Source: Hydrogenophaga palleronii NBRC 102513 | GTDB lineage: Bacteria > Pseudomonadota > Gammaproteobacteria > Burkholderiales > Burkholderiaceae_C | NCBI RefSeq assembly: GCF_001571225.1 | Contig: NZ_BCTJ01000024.1 | Coordinates: 1-64,000, forward strand | Length of the DNA stretch: 64,000 nt | Reading direction: 5' to 3' | In this document: positions 51,732 through 60,696 of the stretch, one piece after another | Layout: every line of letters starts with the position of its first letter | Numbering within the stretch: the first letter of the stretch is position 1 | Position numbers and translations under genes: made by a program | The notes under the pieces: generated by a model | What the model saw: only the letters and a program-made list of their open reading frames with translations | What the model was told of the DNA's origin: nothing | The model's database searches: none

Positions 51732-53153
51732 TCAACGGGCGAAAGCGGGCTGGCACAGGGCAGCAATGCGATCCGCGGCGCGCAGACCCGTCACAGCCGC
51801 TTTCGCCAGTCCACCCACATAGCCGATCGACTCGCCCCCTTCGAGCCCGCCCGACGCGCCGCCCGCTGCGAACAGTCCCGGAAACGGTGTGCCTTGCGCC
51901 GTCATCGCCTGGCCCCATTCGTCAATGGCGATGCCGCCCATGGTGTTGGTGATACCCGCCACCACCGGCACCGCCAGCAGCGGCCCCTGCAGCGGAGCTG
52001 CGCCGCGGGGGCCGATGCTGCGCGCGGGTGTCAGCGTGCCGGGTGTACTCGCCGACAGCGCCGCGTTGTAGTGCGACAGCGTCGTCTGAAGCGCGCCGAC
52101 CGGCAGCCCCATCTGCGGCTCCAGCGCCGCTGCGGTGTCCGCGCGCACCACGCGCCCCCCCGCCTGCTCCAGGTGGGGATTGGGCGGCAGGAAGCGCGAC
52201 TTGCCGGCCGTGCTCCAGACTGCTTCGTCGAACACGACCCAGGCGCCCTGCGGATCGGGCAGGCGCGCGATCGCGTTGGCGCCGTAGATGCCGCCGCGCC
52301 CCTCGTCGGTGAAGCGCTGGCCATGGCCATCGACCAGCACCGAAGCACTCACGATGTCGTCCAGCCACGGGTAAGGCCACAAGCGCGGATTGCTCAGCGC
52401 TTCGCGGTGCTGGACGTGGCCGTAAAAGCCCCGCAAGTCGCTCAAGCGCGCACCGGCGGCCTGCGCCATGCGAAGACCATCGCCACGGCTCGCACCTGCA
52501 TTGCGCGCCAGAACCGCAGTAGGTTGGGGGGTGATGTGCGCCTGCAGCAGCTCGGGCGCGTTCTGGAATCCGCCATCGGCGATGAGCACGAACGCGGCGT
52601 CGATCGCGAAGTCGGCGCCTTGCGCGGTGGTGCCGCGCAGGCCCCGGCAGTTGCCGTCTTCCACGCGCAGTGCGGTGGCGCGGTACCCCCGCAGCACGCT
52701 GCCACCGGCCTTGACCAGTGCAGCTTCGAGCAGGCGCAGCGTGGCATCCCCGCCCCGCCCTTTCCAGTCCAGCCCTTGACGGTGCAGCGCTGGCGGCGCC
52801 AGCACGAAATTCTGGTGCGGCTCGGCGCTGCCCCTGATGAACCGTGCGCCCTTGGACTGCAGCCACTTCACCGCGCGGCGCGTGTCGTGCGCCACAGCCC
52901 GCGCCAGTGCCGGATGGGCGTGTCCGCCCGTGACGCGCAGGATTGTCTTCTCCAGCACGTCGGGGTCGGTTTGGATATCCGTCACGCAGACGTGGAACAC
53001 GCCGCCCGTCAGGCGCGAGTTGCACAGGTACTCCCGCTCGGACGACTGCTCCAGCACCAGAACCTGCACACCCTGCTCGGCGGCTCGCAGTGCCGCCGTC
53101 AGGCCCGCCAGGCCTGCACCCACCACACACAGTTGGGTTTTCAAAGCGGGCAT
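51732..53153 (-). CDS. FAD-dependent dehydrogenase/fumarate reductase-type flavoprotein
   Basis: This 473-residue flavoprotein has VVGAGLAGLTAALRAAEQG at the N-terminus and FAAGGASGGLEGGESIGYVGG at the C-terminus. It belongs to the FAD_binding_2 group, which includes fumarate reductases, tricarballylate dehydrogenase and ketosteroid dehydrogenases. The exact substrate cannot be read from the sequence. It follows a small membrane protein by two bases, so the two may form a membrane-bound dehydrogenase. Confidence 0.85.
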   Translation of the reverse strand: MPALKTQLCVVGAGLAGLTAALRAAEQGVQVLVLEQSSEREYLCNSRLTGGVFHVCVTDIQTDPDVLEKTILRVTGGHAHPALARAVAHDTRRAVKWLQSKGARFIRGSAEPHQNFVLAPPALHRQGLDWKGRGGDATLRLLEAALVKAGGSVLRGYRATALRVEDGNCRGLRGTTAQGADFAIDAAFVLIADGGFQNAPELLQAHITPQPTAVLARNAGASRGDGLRMAQAAGARLSDLRGFYGHVQHREALSNPRLWPYPWLDDIVSASVLVDGHGQRFTDEGRGGIYGANAIARLPDPQGAWVVFDEAVWSTAGKSRFLPPNPHLEQAGGRVVRADTAAALEPQMGLPVGALQTTLSHYNAALSASTPGTLTPARSIGPRGAAPLQGPLLAVPVVAGITNTMGGIAIDEWGQAMTAQGTPFPGLFAAGGASGGLEGGESIGYVGGLAKAAVTGLRAADRIAALCQPAFAR

Positions 53154-53155
53154 GG

Positions 53156-53401
53156 TTACCTCGGCATCAAGGTATCGGCCACGAGAGACACCACGTCCAC
53201 CGCGACCCGCACCACGAAGTGCAGCACCCATGCGGCGAAGGGCCCCGCCAGCAGCAGTTCCGGCCAGCCGGTGCGCCAGGCCAACCAGCCGAACACCACC
53301 AGCACCGCAAGCGAGGCACCCCACGTCCAGGCACGCGCGTGGCGGATCAATGCCACGACAGCGGGATACGCCGGTGTATTCAACTCGGGTTCGTCATTCA
53401 T
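53156..53401 (-). CDS. Small membrane protein with two helices
   Basis: This 81-residue protein has two hydrophobic segments (WGASLAVLVVFGWLAW and LLLAGPFAAWVLHFVVRVAV). It resembles no family I can name. The tight spacing to the flavoprotein (two bases) suggests it anchors or serves that enzyme. It is too short for TctB. Confidence 0.65.
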   Translation of the reverse strand: MNDEPELNTPAYPAVVALIRHARAWTWGASLAVLVVFGWLAWRTGWPELLLAGPFAAWVLHFVVRVAVDVVSLVADTLMPR

Positions 53402-53415
53402 GCAGCGTCTCCTTT

Positions 53416-53430
53416 AATGGTCCTTCCATT
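53416..53430. promoter_or_regulatory. Putative GntR operator, site 5
   Basis: AATGGTCCTTCCATT lies between the divergent small-membrane-protein/flavoprotein/GntR operon and the racemase gene. It would place the regulator under its own control. Confidence 0.7.
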
Positions 53431-53460
53431 GTACTATTCGATTTTTTCTCTGGAGGCACC

Positions 53461-54624
53461 ATGGGCCCGTTGACCGGCTACCGAGTTCTTGAGTTCGCCA
53501 GCATCGGCCCTATTCCGCTGTGCGGCATGCTGCTGGCGGATCTGGGTGCGGAGGTGATTCGCATCGACCGCACAGGCGATACGGATCTGGGCGTGCGCCG
53601 CGATCCCGCTTTCGAATACACCGGTCGTGGCAAGCGCAGCATCGCGGTGAACCTGAAGCACGCCGAGGGCGTGCAGACCTTGCTGGGCCTGGTGAAGCAG
53701 GCCGACGTGCTCATCGAAGGCTTTCGCCCTGGCGTGATGGAGCGGCTGGGGCTCGGCCCCGACGTCTGCCTGGCCACGCAACCCCGACTGGTCTATGGCC
53801 GCCTCACGGGTTGGGGGCAGCAAGGCCCCCTGTCCTCCGCCGCAGGACACGACATGAACTTCCTCGCGGTCACGGGCGCTCTCGATGCGATCGGCACGCG
53901 CGGCGGTCCGCCGGTGGCGCCGTTGAACCTGGTGGGCGATTTCGCCGGGGGCTCACTCTTTCTCGCGCTGGGCATTGCCGCCGCCCTCGCCTCGCCGCAG
54001 GATCGGGGGCGTGGGCAAGTGATTGACGCGGCGATCACCGACGGCGTGTCGGCAATGATGGCCTCGATCCACGGCCAGGTGGAAGCCGGCACCTGGCCCA
54101 CCGGCCGTGGCGAGCACTTGATCGGTGGCGGTGCGCCATGGAACGCGGCTTACGAGACGGCCGATGGCCTGTATGTCACGGTGTGCCCGATCGAGCAGCG
54201 CTTCTTCGACATCCTGCTGGACAAACTGGAGATCGACCCCGCCACCATGCCGGACCGCATGGACCGCGCCCACTGGCCCGCCTGGCAGCAGCGCTTCGAG
54301 GCCGTTTTTCGCAGCCGAACCCGCGCCGCCTGGCGCGACCTGCTCGAAGGCACGGATGCCTGCTTTGCGCCGGTGCTCAGCGCCGCCGAAGCCCGCGCGC
54401 ATCCGCAGGCCACACGGCGGCAGATGTTTGTGGTGCACGAAGGCAAAACCCAACCAGCGCCCGCGCCGCGCTTCAGTGGCACGCCGGCCACCCTCGGCAG
54501 CCCACCCGTGCTGCGGGCGGGGCAACACTCTCTTGAGGTGCTGCAGTCGTGTGAATTTTCGGCTGCCGAGATCGATCGCCTGTTGGCGTCGGGCGCCGTC
54601 GTGGAGACAGCGGCGCCCACTTGA
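53461..54624 (+). CDS. Alpha-methylacyl-CoA racemase (AMACR/Mcr type)
   Basis: This 387-residue family III member aligns with bacterial Mcr and human AMACR rather than with CoA-transferases. The racemase acid-base residues are visible: His130 in SAAGHDMNFLA, Asp160 in LVGDFAGGS and Glu232 in PWNAAYETADG. It inverts the alpha-methyl centre of branched acyl-CoA esters so that acyl-CoA dehydrogenases can act. It is monocistronic, ending at a strong hairpin. Confidence 0.92.
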   Translation: MGPLTGYRVLEFASIGPIPLCGMLLADLGAEVIRIDRTGDTDLGVRRDPAFEYTGRGKRSIAVNLKHAEGVQTLLGLVKQADVLIEGFRPGVMERLGLGPDVCLATQPRLVYGRLTGWGQQGPLSSAAGHDMNFLAVTGALDAIGTRGGPPVAPLNLVGDFAGGSLFLALGIAAALASPQDRGRGQVIDAAITDGVSAMMASIHGQVEAGTWPTGRGEHLIGGGAPWNAAYETADGLYVTVCPIEQRFFDILLDKLEIDPATMPDRMDRAHWPAWQQRFEAVFRSRTRAAWRDLLEGTDACFAPVLSAAEARAHPQATRRQMFVVHEGKTQPAPAPRFSGTPATLGSPPVLRAGQHSLEVLQSCEFSAAEIDRLLASGAVVETAAPT

Positions 54625-54630
54625 CGGCGT

Positions 54631-54662
54631 GCGGCGACGGGACCGCCCGGTCCCGTCGCCGC
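54631..54662. terminator. Perfect 14-bp hairpin between convergent genes
   Basis: GCGGCGACGGGACC, a four-base loop GCCC, then GGTCCCGTCGCCGC lies in the gap between the racemase and the TTT receptor 3 stop codons. It probably ends transcription from both sides, although a T-tract is missing. Confidence 0.65.
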
Positions 54663-54676
54663 CATCGGCGGCTGTC

Positions 54677-55657
54677 TTATTCGACGCTGATCTTCGCGTC
54701 GGTCGCCACCTTTGTCCACACACCCAGCTCCTTCTGAATGCGCGCGGCGAACTGTTCGGGCGTGACGGCCACCGGGTCCTGACCAATGCTGGCCAGCGAC
54801 TGCAGGTACTGCGGCTGCTTCAGGCGCTCGTTGATCGCGGCGTTGAGCTTCTTCACCACGTCGCGCGGCATGCCGGCCGGGCCGACGATGCCGATCCAGC
54901 TGCCCATGTGGAAGCCGGGCACGGTCTTGGCGACCACGTCCTTCACGCCCGCCGCCAGCGGTGTGGGCGCGGTGGAGGCAACACCCAGCACCTTGAGCTT
55001 GCCAGCTGCGGCCTGTGGCATCGCCAGGCTAGGCGTCAAGAAGTACACGTCCAGCCGATCGGCGAGCAAATCGCCGATGGCGGGCGCATCGCCCTTGTAG
55101 GGCACGTGTTCCATCGAAATTTTGGCCATGCTGTTGAACCACTCCCCGGCCAGGTGGTTGCTTGAACCAATGCCCGCCGAGCCGTAGTTCACCTTGCCAG
55201 GATTCTTCTTCGCGAAGTCGACCAGGCCTGCCACGTCGTCGGCCGGGAAACCGTTGCGCGCCACTAGCACAAAAGGGAACTCGCCCACGATGGCGATGGG
55301 GGTGAAATCCTTGATGGGGTCGTATCCCGCATTCGCTTTCACCGCCGGCGTGATGGTCATCATGCCGGCCGTCACCGCCAGCAGCGTGTGGCCATCGGCC
55401 TTGGCGCGCTTGAGCGCCTGGATCGAAATCAGGCCATTGGCGCCGGCGCGTGTGTCCACGACGACCGGGTCCTTGAAGCCATCGCTGAGCACCTTGGCCG
55501 CCAGGCGCGCGGCGACGTCGGTAGGTCCACCGGCGGCAAAGCCACTGAGAATGGTGACCGGTCCAGCAGGAAAAGTCGCGGGGGTTTGGGCGTTGGCCGC
55601 CAGCGCCAGGACGGCGCTGACCAGACCGACAACGGTCTTCTTGAGGATGGATTGCAT
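54677..55657 (-). CDS. Bug/TTT-family periplasmic solute receptor 3
   Basis: This 326-residue exported receptor has a signal peptide ending near LAANAQTP. Features are VTILSGFAAGGPTDVAARLAAK, YGSAGIGSSNHLAGEWF and MEHVPYKGDAPAIGDLLADRLD. It is closest to receptor 2 at 47689-48669. It is divergent from the aromatic hydroxylase operon, with two palindrome sites between them. ATG 55657 is chosen from the signal peptide. Confidence 0.9.
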   Translation of the reverse strand: MQSILKKTVVGLVSAVLALAANAQTPATFPAGPVTILSGFAAGGPTDVAARLAAKVLSDGFKDPVVVDTRAGANGLISIQALKRAKADGHTLLAVTAGMMTITPAVKANAGYDPIKDFTPIAIVGEFPFVLVARNGFPADDVAGLVDFAKKNPGKVNYGSAGIGSSNHLAGEWFNSMAKISMEHVPYKGDAPAIGDLLADRLDVYFLTPSLAMPQAAAGKLKVLGVASTAPTPLAAGVKDVVAKTVPGFHMGSWIGIVGPAGMPRDVVKKLNAAINERLKQPQYLQSLASIGQDPVAVTPEQFAARIQKELGVWTKVATDAKISVE

Positions 55658-55779
55658 GGGGAAGTGTCTCCTGTGTTTTGAGGGGTCGCGCGGCGAAGGG
55701 TTCAACGGCCAAAGGGATGCGGACAGGCGGTTGGTCCTCGTGCACTAAGCCGATTATTCAACAGAAACGGATTTGGACC

Positions 55780-55794
55780 TATGGTCCATCCATT
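55780..55794. promoter_or_regulatory. Putative GntR operator, site 6
   Basis: TATGGTCCATCCATT lies 123 bp upstream of the TTT receptor 3 start and 152 bp before the hydroxylase start; it is one of two sites in this 288-bp divergent region. Confidence 0.65.
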
Positions 55795-55858
55795 AGATTA
55801 TTGATTTTTCAGGTTTCTCAGGCGAAGCTGTCGGCCATTTTTCCTGCAGGACTATATC

Positions 55859-55873
55859 AATGGTCCAATCATT
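55859..55873. promoter_or_regulatory. Putative GntR operator, site 7
   Basis: AATGGTCCAATCATT lies 73 bp before the hydroxylase start, the second site in this divergent region. The DNA around it is AT-rich (ACTATATCAATGG, TTGGTATATTTGCG), as expected of a promoter. Confidence 0.65.
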
Positions 55874-55945
55874 GGTATATTTGCGACCCGAGATGGCGCT
55901 TGGCTGCGAAGGCCACGCTGCATGGCAGACCAATAGGAGAACACG

Positions 55946-57619
55946 ATGATTGAAGAGACACCCGTCCTGATTGTTGGCGGCGGGCCCGTGGGCCTGGCGC
56001 TGGCCGGTGACCTGGGCTGGCGCGGCGTGAAGAGCACGCTGATCGAGAAGAGCGACGGCATCATTGCCCAGCCGCGCATGGACATGGTGGGCATTCGCAG
56101 CATGGAGTTTTGCCGCCGCTGGGGCATCGTGCCCTGGGTCGAGGCCGCGGGCTACAACCGCGACTACCCGCAAGACTGCGCCTGGGTCACCGACCTCAAC
56201 GGCTACGAGTTCGGCCGCGAATTTTTCCCCTCGCCCGCCGCCGAAAAAGCGCCGCCGCACAGCCCGCAAAAGCGCGAGCGCTGCCCGCAGAACTTCTTCG
56301 ACCCGGTGCTCGCACGCTTCGCCAAAAGCACCCAGCTCGCAGATCTGCGCTACCGCAGCACCCTCGAATCGTTTGTGGACCATGGCGACCACATCATCGC
56401 CACCGTGAACGACGAAGCCGCCGGCACGCAGCGCCAGATCCGCGCGCGCTACCTGGTCGGCTGCGACGGCGGCGCGAGCACGGTGCGCAAAGGCATGGGC
56501 ATTCGCATGGACGGCGACGGTGTGCTCACGTACACCACGAACGTGATCTTTCGCTGCGACGGGCTGGAGAAGCTGCACAAAATGCAGCCCGCATACCGCT
56601 ACATCTTTATCGGCCCCGAAGGCACCTGGGCCACTCTGGTGGCGATCAACGGCCGCGACCAGTGGCGTTTCTCGCTCGTAGGCGACGGCGAAAAGCGCGA
56701 CCTCACCGAGGCCGATCTGCGCAGCGCCATCGTGCGCGCGGTCGGGCGCGAGTTCGATTTCGACATTCTTTCCGTGCTGCCATGGATCCGCCGCCAGCTC
56801 GTGGCCGACCACTACCGCAAAGGCAACGCCTTCATCGCAGGCGACGCAGCGCATCTCACCTCGCCCACCGGCGGTTTCGGCATGAACACCGGTCTGCTCG
56901 ACGTGGTGAACCTGAGCTGGAAGATTGCGGGCGTGCTGCAGGGCTGGGGCGGCGAACACCTGCTCGACAGCTACGAAGCCGAGCAGTACCCCGTGGCCGT
57001 GCGCAACGTGACCGAGGCCGGCGAGAACCTGCGCCGCATGCTCTCGCCGCGCGTGCTGCGCCCCGACGCTGCGGCCTTCGACACCAGCAGCCCGAACTTC
57101 GAGCAAGCCCGCAAAGAGTATGGCGACCGCTACACCGAGATGATGAAGCGCGAGTGGTTCTCGGTCGGCATCCACCTCGGCTATGTGTATGAGAACTCGC
57201 CGATCGTCGTACCCGACGGCACGCCCGCGCCGGTCAACCAGGTGTCGCGCTACGTGCCCACCGCGCGCCCGGGTTCGCGTGCGCCGCACGTCTGGCTGAC
57301 GCCGGAACAGTCGACGCTGGACCTGTTCGGACGTGAATTTGTTCTGCTGCGCTTTGGTGCCGAGCCGGTGCCGGTGCAAGCCCTAATCGAAACGGCGGCG
57401 CGCGTCGGTCTGCCACTAAAGGTCTTGGACATCGACCACGCCGAAGCGGCGACGCTCTACGAGAGCCGTCTGGTGCTGGTGCGGCCCGATGGCTCTGTGG
57501 CCTGGCGCGCAGACGTCTTGCCGGCCGATGCGCAACGCATTGTCGACACCGCGCGTGGCGCCGTGAGCCCGGTGCCCGAACAACTCGAGCGCCGCGAATA
57601 CGAACTCGCCGAGGCTTGA
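55946..57619 (+). CDS. FAD-dependent aromatic hydroxylase (phenol hydroxylase-like group A)
   Basis: This 557-residue flavin monooxygenase has the dinucleotide motif VLIVGGGPVGLALAGDLG. The DG motif is VGCDGGASTVRKGMG, and the second FAD motif is GDAAHLTSPTGGFGMNTGL. A thioredoxin-like C-terminal region of about 150 residues is typical of the MhpA/TfdB/PheA group. It would hydroxylate a phenolic ring ahead of the dioxygenase encoded two bases downstream, for example to give a gentisate-type hydroquinone acid. It begins a five-gene operon. Confidence 0.9.
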   Translation: MIEETPVLIVGGGPVGLALAGDLGWRGVKSTLIEKSDGIIAQPRMDMVGIRSMEFCRRWGIVPWVEAAGYNRDYPQDCAWVTDLNGYEFGREFFPSPAAEKAPPHSPQKRERCPQNFFDPVLARFAKSTQLADLRYRSTLESFVDHGDHIIATVNDEAAGTQRQIRARYLVGCDGGASTVRKGMGIRMDGDGVLTYTTNVIFRCDGLEKLHKMQPAYRYIFIGPEGTWATLVAINGRDQWRFSLVGDGEKRDLTEADLRSAIVRAVGREFDFDILSVLPWIRRQLVADHYRKGNAFIAGDAAHLTSPTGGFGMNTGLLDVVNLSWKIAGVLQGWGGEHLLDSYEAEQYPVAVRNVTEAGENLRRMLSPRVLRPDAAAFDTSSPNFEQARKEYGDRYTEMMKREWFSVGIHLGYVYENSPIVVPDGTPAPVNQVSRYVPTARPGSRAPHVWLTPEQSTLDLFGREFVLLRFGAEPVPVQALIETAARVGLPLKVLDIDHAEAATLYESRLVLVRPDGSVAWRADVLPADAQRIVDTARGAVSPVPEQLERREYELAEA

Positions 57620-57620
57620 G

Positions 57621-58664
57621 ATGGACAACATTTCCGAAGAAAGCGCCGCCCGGCGGCGCGAGCTCAAGGAACACCTGGCGCGCTTCAACTGCCGCGTGCA
57701 CCAGGCTGGCGACCCGCCTTTCTTCACGCGCGAACCCAAGCCCGACATGCAATCGGTGCACTGGCGCTGGAGCGATCTGCAGCCGCTGCTTGAGCGCATC
57801 GGCCACGAGGTCGACCTCGCGGCCGCGGGGCCACGGCGTACGCTGCGGCTGCACAACCCGGGGCTGGCGGTGGGCACCACGCACACGTTCTGGGGTTCGA
57901 TCCAGGTGATCCTGCCCGGCGAGGTGGCCACCGCGCACCGCCATAGCGCCAGTGCGCTGCGCTTCATCATGAAGGGCCAAGGCGCGTGGACCACGGTGGA
58001 GGGCGAGTGCTACCCGATGGCCGAGGGCGACCTCGTACTCACACCGGCCTGGACCTGGCACGACCACGTCCACAAAGGCGATGAGCCAATGGTCTGGCTC
58101 GACGTGCTCGACATCTCGCTCATGAAGTCGATGGAAGCCACGTTTTTCGAGCCCTATGCAGGCGACGTGCAACCTGTGCACACGCTGCCCGACAGCAGCT
58201 GGCGCGCGTTCGGCAGCGGCCTGATGCGTCCACCGGGCGCGAAACCTGCCACTGTGAACCCGTTGCTGGCCTACCCATTCGGCATGGCGGAGACCGCGCT
58301 GAACGCCGCCGCCGGACTGCCCGCCGACCCGTGCGACGACGTGATTCTGGAATACCAGAACCCGACCGATGGCTCACCGGCCATGCGCACGCTGGGCATG
58401 CAACTGCAGTTGCTGCGCGCCGGCTTCAACGGACAGCGCCGGCGCCACACGGGCAGCAAGCTGTACTACGTGGTGCGTGGCCAAGGCGTCACCACGGTGG
58501 AACAGGAGCGCTACGAGTGGTCGCAAGGCGACTTCATGGTGATCGCGCCTTGGGCGTGGCATCAACATCAGAACAACACCTCGCAGGACGCGATGCTGTG
58601 GCAAGTCAACGACCTGCCCACGCTCAAGCTGCTGCACTACTTCCGGGAAGAATTCCAACCATGA
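57621..58664 (+). CDS. Gentisate 1,2-dioxygenase-like bicupin
   Basis: This 347-residue protein has two cupin domains. The first carries EVATAHRHSASALRFIMKGQG and LTPAWTWHDH, with the iron-binding His set. The second carries RRRHTGSKLYYVVRGQGVTTVE and IAPWAWHQH. This matches gentisate and 1-hydroxy-2-naphthoate dioxygenases, which open a ring bearing adjacent carboxyl and hydroxyl groups. The next gene is an FAH-family hydrolase, the usual follower. The exact substrate is not known. Confidence 0.9.
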   Translation: MDNISEESAARRRELKEHLARFNCRVHQAGDPPFFTREPKPDMQSVHWRWSDLQPLLERIGHEVDLAAAGPRRTLRLHNPGLAVGTTHTFWGSIQVILPGEVATAHRHSASALRFIMKGQGAWTTVEGECYPMAEGDLVLTPAWTWHDHVHKGDEPMVWLDVLDISLMKSMEATFFEPYAGDVQPVHTLPDSSWRAFGSGLMRPPGAKPATVNPLLAYPFGMAETALNAAAGLPADPCDDVILEYQNPTDGSPAMRTLGMQLQLLRAGFNGQRRRHTGSKLYYVVRGQGVTTVEQERYEWSQGDFMVIAPWAWHQHQNNTSQDAMLWQVNDLPTLKLLHYFREEFQP

Positions 58665-59548
58665 AAATCGCCAGCTTCAATGACTTCCGCATCGGCATCG
58701 TCGAAGACGGGCAACTGTTCGACATCACCTCGGTGGTGCCGGCCGCGTTCGATGCCTTGCCACAGCAACGCCTGAACTGGCTGATCGCGCAGTGGGCACA
58801 GGCGCTGCCCGCTGCACAGGCAGCGCGCGCCAGCGTATCGCCAGTCGCGCTTGCCAGCGTGCAATTGCTGGCGGCCACGCCCTGCCCCCCGCATGTGTTC
58901 GCCGCTCCGGCCAACTACCGCAAACACCTCGGCGAACTCGGCGACCGCACCGTGACAAAGAAGGGCCGCAGCGCGCGCGAGCAGGGCTTCTTCCTCAAGG
59001 CGCCCGCGTCGGTCGTCGGCGCGGGCGGGGCGATCTTCGTGCCCAAGGGCTCTGCGCGGCGCTTCGACCACGAGTCCGAACTGGCCGTGATCATCGGCAA
59101 GGGCGGGCGCGACATTCCGCGCGCGAAGGCCATGGAACACGTGTTCGGCTATGCCTGCCTGCTCGACGCCACCATGCGCATTGAAAAGGACACTTTCGAA
59201 GAAGAGCGTTCCATGCGCAAGTCCTTCGAGGGCTTCACACCGGTGGGGCCGTACATCGTCACCGCCGATGAGGTGCCCGACCCGGCGAATCTCGCCAACC
59301 GCCTGTGGGTGAACGGCGAGCTGCGCCAGGAAGCCAACACCAGCGAGATGATCGTGGACATTCCAGAACTCATCGAACTGATCTCGTCCGTGCTGCCGCT
59401 GGTGCCAGGCGATTTGATCGCCACCGGCACACCCGAAGGCGTGGGGCCGTTCGCGGCGGGCGACACGGTCACCATCGAGATCGAGGGCGTGGGCCGGCTC
59501 AGCATGCCGGTGCGCGAGCGCGAGCACGTTTCGCCGCGCGCTTACTGA
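58661..59548 (+). CDS. Fumarylacetoacetate hydrolase (FAH) family protein
   Basis: This 295-residue FAH-fold hydrolase has FAAPANYRKHLGELG, the metal-ligand acids in RRFDHESELAVIIGK and FGYACLLDAT, and the terminal GDLIATGTPEGVGPF loop. It would cleave the ring-opening product, as fumarylpyruvate or maleylpyruvate hydrolase does. Its ATG overlaps the dioxygenase stop by four bases. Confidence 0.92.
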   Translation: MKIASFNDFRIGIVEDGQLFDITSVVPAAFDALPQQRLNWLIAQWAQALPAAQAARASVSPVALASVQLLAATPCPPHVFAAPANYRKHLGELGDRTVTKKGRSAREQGFFLKAPASVVGAGGAIFVPKGSARRFDHESELAVIIGKGGRDIPRAKAMEHVFGYACLLDATMRIEKDTFEEERSMRKSFEGFTPVGPYIVTADEVPDPANLANRLWVNGELRQEANTSEMIVDIPELIELISSVLPLVPGDLIATGTPEGVGPFAAGDTVTIEIEGVGRLSMPVREREHVSPRAY

Positions 59549-59559
59549 GGCCACAGACG

Positions 59560-60696
59560 ATGGGCCAGCGATACCGCGCCGCCTTCATCCGTGGCGGCAC
59601 CAGCAAGGCGATCGTCTTCCGTCTCGAAGACCTGCCCGCCGACCGCGCTGCATGGGACGCCATCTTCCTGCGCGCCATGGGCACGCCCGACCGCTATGGC
59701 CGCCAGCTCAATGGCATGGGGGGCGGCGTGTCTTCTTTGTCCAAGGTCTGCGTGGTCGGGCCGGCGACGGTGGAAGGCGCCGATGTGGACTACACCTTCG
59801 CGCAGGTGCAGATCCGCGAGGCGCGGGTCGACTACAGCGGCAACTGCGGCAACATGTCGTCGTCCATCGGCCCGTTTGCGATCGACGAACGCCTGCTGCC
59901 CACGCCGCCTGATGGCCCCATCTGCGTGCGCATCCACAACACCAACACGCGCAAGATCATCCACGCGCATTTCGAGGTACGCGATGGGCAATCGGTGGAA
60001 GCCGGCACGTTGGAGATTCCCGGTGTCGACGGTCCGGGCGCGCCGGTGCGGCTGGACTTTCTCAGCCCGGGTGGCGCGTCCACGGGTCGCTTGCTGCCCA
60101 CCGGGTCACCGCTGGATGAACTGCAAACAACCGCACTCGGCGCCACGCGTGCGTCGCTCGTCGACGCCGCCAACGCCTGCGTGTTCGTGCCGGCGGCGGC
60201 AGTAGGCCTGGTCGGTACCGAGTTGCCCGACGAGATCGCCGCGCACCCGACGGCGCTGGAACAGTTGAAGCAACTGCGCCTGGCGGCTTCGGTCGCGATG
60301 GGCATTTCGGCATCGCTCGAAGAAGCCGCGGCGAAGCCGATGATTCCGCTGATCGCGATCGTGAGCCCGCCCGCCGACAGCATCACGCTCGATGGCGAAC
60401 GCATCGCCGCGTCGCAGGTCGACCTGGTGGTGCGCATGATCTCCAGCGGCCAGCCGCACCGGGCGCTGCCACTCACAGGTTCGCTGTGCACCGCCGTGGC
60501 GATGCAGATCGAAGGCACCGTGGTGCATGAGGCGGCGCGCGCTGAGCGCGATGCCACCGCATTGCGCCTGGCCATGCCCTCGGGCGTGCTCACCGTGGCC
60601 GCGAAGGTGAGCCACGGCGCCAGCGGCTGGCATGCCGATTCCGGTTGTTTCTACCGCACCACGCGGCGCTTGTTCGATGGCCATGTCTACGCCTGA
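59560..60696 (+). CDS. PrpF-like isomerase/tautomerase
   Basis: This 378-residue protein of the PrpF family (two diaminopimelate-epimerase-like folds) begins with YRAAFIRGGTSKAIVFRLEDLP. It includes DYSGNCGNMSSSIGPFA, where a Cys-Gly-Asn motif supplies the likely catalytic Cys. Relatives isomerise aconitate (PrpF) or oxalomesaconate (GalD). In a ring-cleavage operon it probably isomerises a double bond of the acyclic product. It lies 11 bases after the FAH gene. Confidence 0.9.
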   Translation: MGQRYRAAFIRGGTSKAIVFRLEDLPADRAAWDAIFLRAMGTPDRYGRQLNGMGGGVSSLSKVCVVGPATVEGADVDYTFAQVQIREARVDYSGNCGNMSSSIGPFAIDERLLPTPPDGPICVRIHNTNTRKIIHAHFEVRDGQSVEAGTLEIPGVDGPGAPVRLDFLSPGGASTGRLLPTGSPLDELQTTALGATRASLVDAANACVFVPAAAVGLVGTELPDEIAAHPTALEQLKQLRLAASVAMGISASLEEAAAKPMIPLIAIVSPPADSITLDGERIAASQVDLVVRMISSGQPHRALPLTGSLCTAVAMQIEGTVVHEAARAERDATALRLAMPSGVLTVAAKVSHGASGWHADSGCFYRTTRRLFDGHVYA

